Positions 14,234-18,602 of a stretch of 18,602 nt of DNA are shown here, piece after piece. Made by a program: the position numbers and the translations under genes. This DNA comes from Bacteroidales bacterium (GTDB lineage: Bacteria; Bacteroidota; Bacteroidia; Bacteroidales; UBA3663). The stretch lies in assembly GCA_016293065.1 (NCBI GenBank), contig JAEDEY010000036.1, positions 1 to 18,602 of the forward strand. The letters are read 5' to 3'. Under the pieces are notes generated by a model, which searched no databases, was not told where the DNA came from, and saw only the letters and a program-made list of their open reading frames with translations. Numbering within the stretch: the stretch's first letter is position 1; each line of letters starts with the position of its first letter.

Positions 14234-15817
14234 ATGTATAGCAATAACAATCTCTATGTGGCACATTCCGACAATGGGCCTATTTGCCTCACCGGAAAGA
14301 TGTGCAATCGTCATGGCCTGATAGCTGGTGCTACAGGTACAGGCAAGACCGTTTCGCTTCAGGTCATAGCCGAGACTTTCAGTCAGGCGGGTGTTCCTTG
14401 TTTCATGGCCGATATGAAGGGCGACCTTTCGGGCATCAGTCAGAGGGGCAAGATGACGGGTTTCATCGAGAAGCGATGCAAGCTCTTCGGCATCGACTCG
14501 CCCGAGTTCCAGCCTTGTCCTACGCGTTTCTATGATGTCTATGGCGAACAGGGTATCCCTATGCGCACCACCATCTCTGCCATGGGTCCGCAGCTGCTCT
14601 CGCGTCTGATGCAGCTCAACGAAACTCAGTCGGGTGTCCTCAATATAGTGTTCAAGATTGCCGACGACAAGGAGCTGCTACTCATCGACCTCAAGGACCT
14701 GCGCATGATGCTCGACTATGTGTCCAAGAATGCTGCTCTGTTCAAGACTGCCTATGGCAATGTGTCGGCTGCCAGCGTTGGTGCTATCCAGCGTTCTATC
14801 CTCGCTATCGAGGCTGAGGGTGGCGACAAGTTCTTCGGCGAACCAGCTTTCGATGTCAATGACCTGCTCGATGTCGAGAATGGCAAGGGCGTGATGAGTG
14901 TGCTTGCTGCCGACAAGCTCATGCTCAACCCTAAGCTCTATTCGACCTTCCTGCTCTGGCTCATGACCGAACTTTATGCTCAGCTCCCTGAAGTAGGTGA
15001 CCTCGATTTGCCAAAGCTCATCTTCTTCTTCGACGAGGCTCACATGCTGTTCGACGGCACGTCAAAGGCATTGACCGACAAGCTCGAACAGATTATCCGC
15101 CTCATCCGTTCAAAGGGTGTCGGCATCTATTTCATCACTCAGTCGCCTACCGATATTCCCGATGAGATACTCGCACAACTGTCCAACCGAGTGCAGCATG
15201 CCCTTCGTGCTTTCACTCCAAAGGAACAGAAGGGTGTGCGTGCGGCTGCTCAGACTTTCCGAGCCAATCCTGCCTTCAAGACCGAAGATGCCATCATGAA
15301 TCTTGAGACGGGCGAGGCTCTTGTGTCGTTCCTCGATGCCAAGGGCGCACCTTCGGTGGTCGAACGTGCCAAGATGCTCTTCCCTCTCAGCCAGATTGGT
15401 GCTGTGACCGAGGGCCAGCGTCTCGACATCAAGAATGCCTTGCCTCCTCGCATCAAGGCTTATGAGGATTACTTCGACCGTGAGAGTGCCTATGAGGTTC
15501 TCACAGCTAAGGATGAAGAAGATGCTGCTGCCGAAGAAGAAGCTCGCTTGGAAAAGCAAAGGGAACTGGAGAAGGCCGAAAAGGCAAAAGAGCAGGAGAA
15601 GACTGAGAGGACAGAGAGGGCAGAGCGAAAGCAGAAGTCCTCTTCGTGGACTCGCACCATCTTTGGCACTTTGGTGGGTGCAGTGGCTACGAGTGTGGCT
15701 CGCAATGTGAGCAACAGTGTGGCGAAGAGAATCACCAACAAGACGGCTAAGTCGGTGGCTAAATCTACTACTCATAAACTGACTAAAGATATCCTAAAAT
15801 CTATTTTCGGACAATAA
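14234..15817 (+). CDS. HerA-like ATPase, DUF853 family
   Basis: This 527-residue protein has an N-terminal beta region, Walker A GATGTGKT at 32-39, the family segment MADMKGDLSGIS near 58-69, and Walker B LIFFFDEAH with D267/E268. A sensor-like TQSPTDIPDEI follows at 302-312, then SNRVQHALRAFTPKEQ. This is the DUF853 (PF05872, E. coli YjgR-like) branch of the HerA/FtsK ATPases; a role as DNA translocase is assumed, not shown. After the ATPase comes a charged coiled-coil stretch (about 426-468) and a Ser/Thr/Ala/Lys-rich tail (about 470-527) with a weakly hydrophobic GTLVGAVATSVA piece. The start at 14234 follows a consensus promoter, and the next gene begins 6 bp after the stop, so the two are one operon. 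The pairing with a periplasmic protein is unexplained. Confidence 0.9.
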   Translation: MYSNNNLYVAHSDNGPICLTGKMCNRHGLIAGATGTGKTVSLQVIAETFSQAGVPCFMADMKGDLSGISQRGKMTGFIEKRCKLFGIDSPEFQPCPTRFYDVYGEQGIPMRTTISAMGPQLLSRLMQLNETQSGVLNIVFKIADDKELLLIDLKDLRMMLDYVSKNAALFKTAYGNVSAASVGAIQRSILAIEAEGGDKFFGEPAFDVNDLLDVENGKGVMSVLAADKLMLNPKLYSTFLLWLMTELYAQLPEVGDLDLPKLIFFFDEAHMLFDGTSKALTDKLEQIIRLIRSKGVGIYFITQSPTDIPDEILAQLSNRVQHALRAFTPKEQKGVRAAAQTFRANPAFKTEDAIMNLETGEALVSFLDAKGAPSVVERAKMLFPLSQIGAVTEGQRLDIKNALPPRIKAYEDYFDRESAYEVLTAKDEEDAAAEEEARLEKQRELEKAEKAKEQEKTERTERAERKQKSSSWTRTIFGTLVGAVATSVARNVSNSVAKRITNKTAKSVAKSTTHKLTKDILKSIFGQ

Positions 15818-15823
15818 TTCGTT

Positions 15824-18602
15824 ATGAAGAGTATCGTGCTTTCTATTATTCTCATCTGTATGTCACTATTTTCAATGTTTGGCAAAGACAACAACAAGAC
15901 TGTTCTTCCCGATTTCAACTTCCCTCAGGATGTGATCAAAGACTCTGAGGCTCAGCTCAAATCTGCTCTTTCTAAGGGTGATGGCATTTCGGTTGTCGAT
16001 GCTCTGATAAAGTTCAGTCTGGCAAAGAGTTCTTTGTCTGACGAGACGTTCAGTGAGGTAATAGAGAAGATCGATACTGTAATAGCAAATGAAAAGAAGG
16101 AGGATATCAAGGCTATCCTCCTCTTGCTCGAATCAGATATTTACAGGAGTCACGAAGACAGTGAAAAGGCTGATTCGGTGTATCAGCTTGCCATTGCCAA
16201 CGAGGCATACCTGCGTTCCTGCCTTATCGAGGGCTACCCTGGCATCATCAATAGCGATGACCTCGGACGTCGTCTCTGCCCTACGCTCTACGATTTTCTG
16301 CGATACAAGCGTTCGGGTACCGATTATATCTATTCTATTCTTGACGATGGCGAGATGCAAGGCTTCAAGCTGAAAGACCTTCCCGAAAACAAGGATAACT
16401 ATCAGAGTTTCATCGACTATGTCGAGAAATATCCCGATGGCGTATGGGCGAACGATATCCGCAACAAGATCGCCTACACCGAGAAGCAGGATGCTTATGT
16501 CAGCTATTCCCGACAGTTCCACTCTTCCGATTCGGTCATTGTCAATGTCAGGTCGCAAAATGCTCACGACATTGTCCTGAGAGTCTATGCCTTTCCTGCC
16601 AATGCCGACTTGCACAAGTCGTACGAGCTGAAGTCGATGAAGCTTGTGCACATTCACAATGTGACTTTTGCCAACGAAGACAAGCTCTTTGAAGACGAAC
16701 AGGCAGTGAACATTGGCAAGCTGCCTATAGGTGTCTATCACATTGAGGTGGCTGTCAATGGCAGATTGAAAAAAAATGTTTATGCTTATGGCAATCAGGC
16801 TCTTAAAATTAGCGACACGTCGTATTTTATTGTCGATCATGCCGACCTCGACTCTACTCTCAAGATCTTTGTCGATACCAAGTCTGGCGCTTTTGTCAGA
16901 CAGGAATACGAGGAGAAGCGGTATTTCCAGAAGCCTGAATACAATCCTCAGGAACAGATACAGATCCTGACCGACCTCGCTATCTATCGCCCTAACGAGA
17001 CTATCAACTATACGGTACTGTGCTGTGAGGTGGGTATCGACAGCAAAAAGGCATTGGCCGACCGATTGTTCAAGATCACGCTCTACAACAACAAAGGCAA
17101 GGAGATAACTGCCGACACGCTCACTACCGATAGGTTCGGACAGCTGAAAGGCTCGATGACCGTTCCTGCCGATGAGACCAATGGCGAGTTCCGCATCGAG
17201 GCTAAGGATATCACCAACAACCGACAAGGGGCTATGAGTATCCGCTATGTCTCAGTGAGCGAATATAAGACTCCGACATTCTATATCGACCTCTCTGCCA
17301 ACCCTCTTTGCTTCGATAAGGACAAGGAAGTGGTGCTGAAAGGACGATGTGTCACCTATTCGGGCATTGCCATTGCCAATCGTGAGGTGCGACTCGACAT
17401 CGTTGGCAATATCTGGTTATGGCGAATGATAGACGATGACATACTGTACAGCAAATCGCTCACAGCTGTTACCGATGCCAATGGCGAGTTCTCTGTTTCG
17501 CTCGACCCAAAGGCTCTCGGTACTGCCTATCGTCGCTACAGCCTCTCGGCTTCTGTTACCGATGGGGCTGGCGAGACTCAAAGTGCTCAATGTTACTTCT
17601 TCATCGGACAGATGCGAAGCATAGAATTCACAGGCAATGACGACATTGCCATCGACGAGCCTATCTTCCTTCCCCTCAGTGTCAGTTCGTCTGAAGGTGA
17701 AGTTACAGATGCTCTCGTCTCTTATTCTATTGCCCCTGCCGATAATCCTGAAATGATTGTAAGCCAAGGCAAGGTAAATCCTGTGAATGACAGTATTGAC
17801 CTGTGCGAACTGAAGTCAGGCTCTTATGTCATCAAGGCCAAACTAGATGATTGTGAAGATGTTGTCGAACATAATGTAGTGCTATATCATAAGTCCGACA
17901 CAACTTGTCCTGTGCTGTCTCCCCTTTGGTTGCCATCGGATGTGAGCTATGTTGACCCTAATGGCAAGCTTCATGCCACAATAGGTACGGCTTTCGACTC
18001 ACATATATATTTTGTTGCTACTTGCCGCACAGGTGTGATCAGCCAAGGCTGGATTGATTATCGCCCGGGCATTCACGAGTTCTGCGTACAGATTCCTGAA
18101 GGCGACGACCAGCATATCAATGTGCAGCTGAAATGCTATTACGATGGCAAGCTATACAGCGAAGACATCTACCACACCTATCAGCCTTCTCAGAAAAGGC
18201 TGAATCTGCAGATCGAGACCTTCCGAAACAAGATCACTCCTGGCTCAAAGGAGATATGGAAACTTCGTGTGACCGACAACAAAGGCAAGGCCGTGGGCGG
18301 ACGATTGGCACTTGAGGTCATCTCTGAAGCCATCGACAACATCCGTCACAACTCTTGGGAATACCTCACCCCTCTCCTTTCTGTTCGCAACTCTTACTTC
18401 AATGCCGAATATATTGGCATGGGTCGTTCGTATGGCAATTTCATAGGCAGCACATTCAAGGAGGCTCAGTTCCTAATACCTCAGTTAAACCTCTACGGCC
18501 ATGATTTCTTATGGGGTAGTCAACCTATTATAGCCTATGGTGTAAGTAAGTCTTCTGGACGTTTGCGAAGTCTGAATTCTGCTCCAATGATGAGTATGGC
18601 AA
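15824..18602 (+). CDS. Alpha-2-macroglobulin family protein (partial, N-terminal 926 codons)
   Basis: The reading frame from the ATG at 15824 stays open to the right edge; I read it through codon by codon. A Sec signal peptide (about 1-20, ...SLFSMFG, no lipobox) is followed by a helical region (about 30-225). Macroglobulin-like beta domains come next. The MG2 (A2M_N) signature TDLAIYRPNETINYTV lies near 382-397. Later domains carry the turns TTDRFGQLKGSM and TDANGEFSVSL, typical of repeated beta-sandwiches. Bacterial A2Ms trap or bind proteases in the periplasm, and the large Bacteroidales forms usually run to about 1,800-2,000 residues, so roughly half is missing here. A thioester CxEQ motif would lie beyond the window and cannot be judged. 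It is translationally close to the DUF853 gene (6-bp gap) and shares its promoter. Confidence 0.85.
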   Translation, partial: MKSIVLSIILICMSLFSMFGKDNNKTVLPDFNFPQDVIKDSEAQLKSALSKGDGISVVDALIKFSLAKSSLSDETFSEVIEKIDTVIANEKKEDIKAILLLLESDIYRSHEDSEKADSVYQLAIANEAYLRSCLIEGYPGIINSDDLGRRLCPTLYDFLRYKRSGTDYIYSILDDGEMQGFKLKDLPENKDNYQSFIDYVEKYPDGVWANDIRNKIAYTEKQDAYVSYSRQFHSSDSVIVNVRSQNAHDIVLRVYAFPANADLHKSYELKSMKLVHIHNVTFANEDKLFEDEQAVNIGKLPIGVYHIEVAVNGRLKKNVYAYGNQALKISDTSYFIVDHADLDSTLKIFVDTKSGAFVRQEYEEKRYFQKPEYNPQEQIQILTDLAIYRPNETINYTVLCCEVGIDSKKALADRLFKITLYNNKGKEITADTLTTDRFGQLKGSMTVPADETNGEFRIEAKDITNNRQGAMSIRYVSVSEYKTPTFYIDLSANPLCFDKDKEVVLKGRCVTYSGIAIANREVRLDIVGNIWLWRMIDDDILYSKSLTAVTDANGEFSVSLDPKALGTAYRRYSLSASVTDGAGETQSAQCYFFIGQMRSIEFTGNDDIAIDEPIFLPLSVSSSEGEVTDALVSYSIAPADNPEMIVSQGKVNPVNDSIDLCELKSGSYVIKAKLDDCEDVVEHNVVLYHKSDTTCPVLSPLWLPSDVSYVDPNGKLHATIGTAFDSHIYFVATCRTGVISQGWIDYRPGIHEFCVQIPEGDDQHINVQLKCYYDGKLYSEDIYHTYQPSQKRLNLQIETFRNKITPGSKEIWKLRVTDNKGKAVGGRLALEVISEAIDNIRHNSWEYLTPLLSVRNSYFNAEYIGMGRSYGNFIGSTFKEAQFLIPQLNLYGHDFLWGSQPIIAYGVSKSSGRLRSLNSAPMMSMA

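Noticed and set aside
16133..17227. A 364-codon open frame antisense to the macroglobulin gene
   Set aside because: The plus-strand frame from 15824 is continuous, has a signal peptide and an MG2 motif, while the antisense product has no domain features.

Overview
The window is chromosomal DNA from a member of the order Bacteroidales (Bacteroides/Prevotella-like). Three things point there. An RprX/RprY two-component pair sits divergent from a large Porin_10-type outer-membrane porin. Promoters follow the Bacteroidetes pattern (TTTG, 19-21 nt, TAnnTTTG), with no clear Shine-Dalgarno sequences. The gene families (EF-G2 paralog, TSCPD protein, DUF853 ATPase, a large alpha-2-macroglobulin, an archaeal-type ProRS without editing insert) are also typical. 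No rRNA, tRNA, CRISPR array, IS element or phage module is visible.

Layout, left to right. (1) 1-424: a decayed, frameshifted tail of a PD-(D/E)XK/Rpn-type nuclease-transposase gene (minus strand), then a 17-bp-arm stem-loop. (2) 425-3001, minus: operon rprX > rprY > a 71-residue stand-alone helicase-associated (HA) domain protein. (3) 3002-3204: divergent control region rich in TTAAC/GTTAA repeats, with a full promoter for the porin gene on the plus strand (3205-5250). (4) 5251-9087, minus: an acidic protein gene, a periplasmic OmpA-domain gene, proS, pnuC and a secreted DUF3237 gene. They are tightly packed behind a strong promoter at about 9134-9164, and proS and pnuC overlap as TGATG. (5) 9180-11367, minus: M23/LysM peptidase, a 60-residue membrane protein and a diacylglycerol-kinase-like lipid kinase. 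(6) 11520-11774, plus: a Cys-rich TSCPD protein, separated by a bidirectional hairpin terminator from the convergent EF-G paralog (11838-13991, minus). (7) 14234-18602, plus: a HerA-like DUF853 ATPase and, 6 bp later, a very large alpha-2-macroglobulin-type protein that runs off the right end (926 codons open).

Functionally most of this is core genome: envelope sensing and permeability (RprXY, porin, OmpA domain, M23/LysM, A2M), lipid and cofactor metabolism (lipid kinase, PnuC), and translation (ProRS, EF-G2). The most interesting points are the EF-G paralog, whose GTPase motifs are eroded (Ser where the catalytic His belongs); a solo HA-domain protein coupled to a response regulator; a perfect 8-8-8 palindrome inside the promoter of the ATPase/A2M operon; and the repeat-rich rprX/porin intergenic region. 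I see no clear-cut new defence or mobile system.
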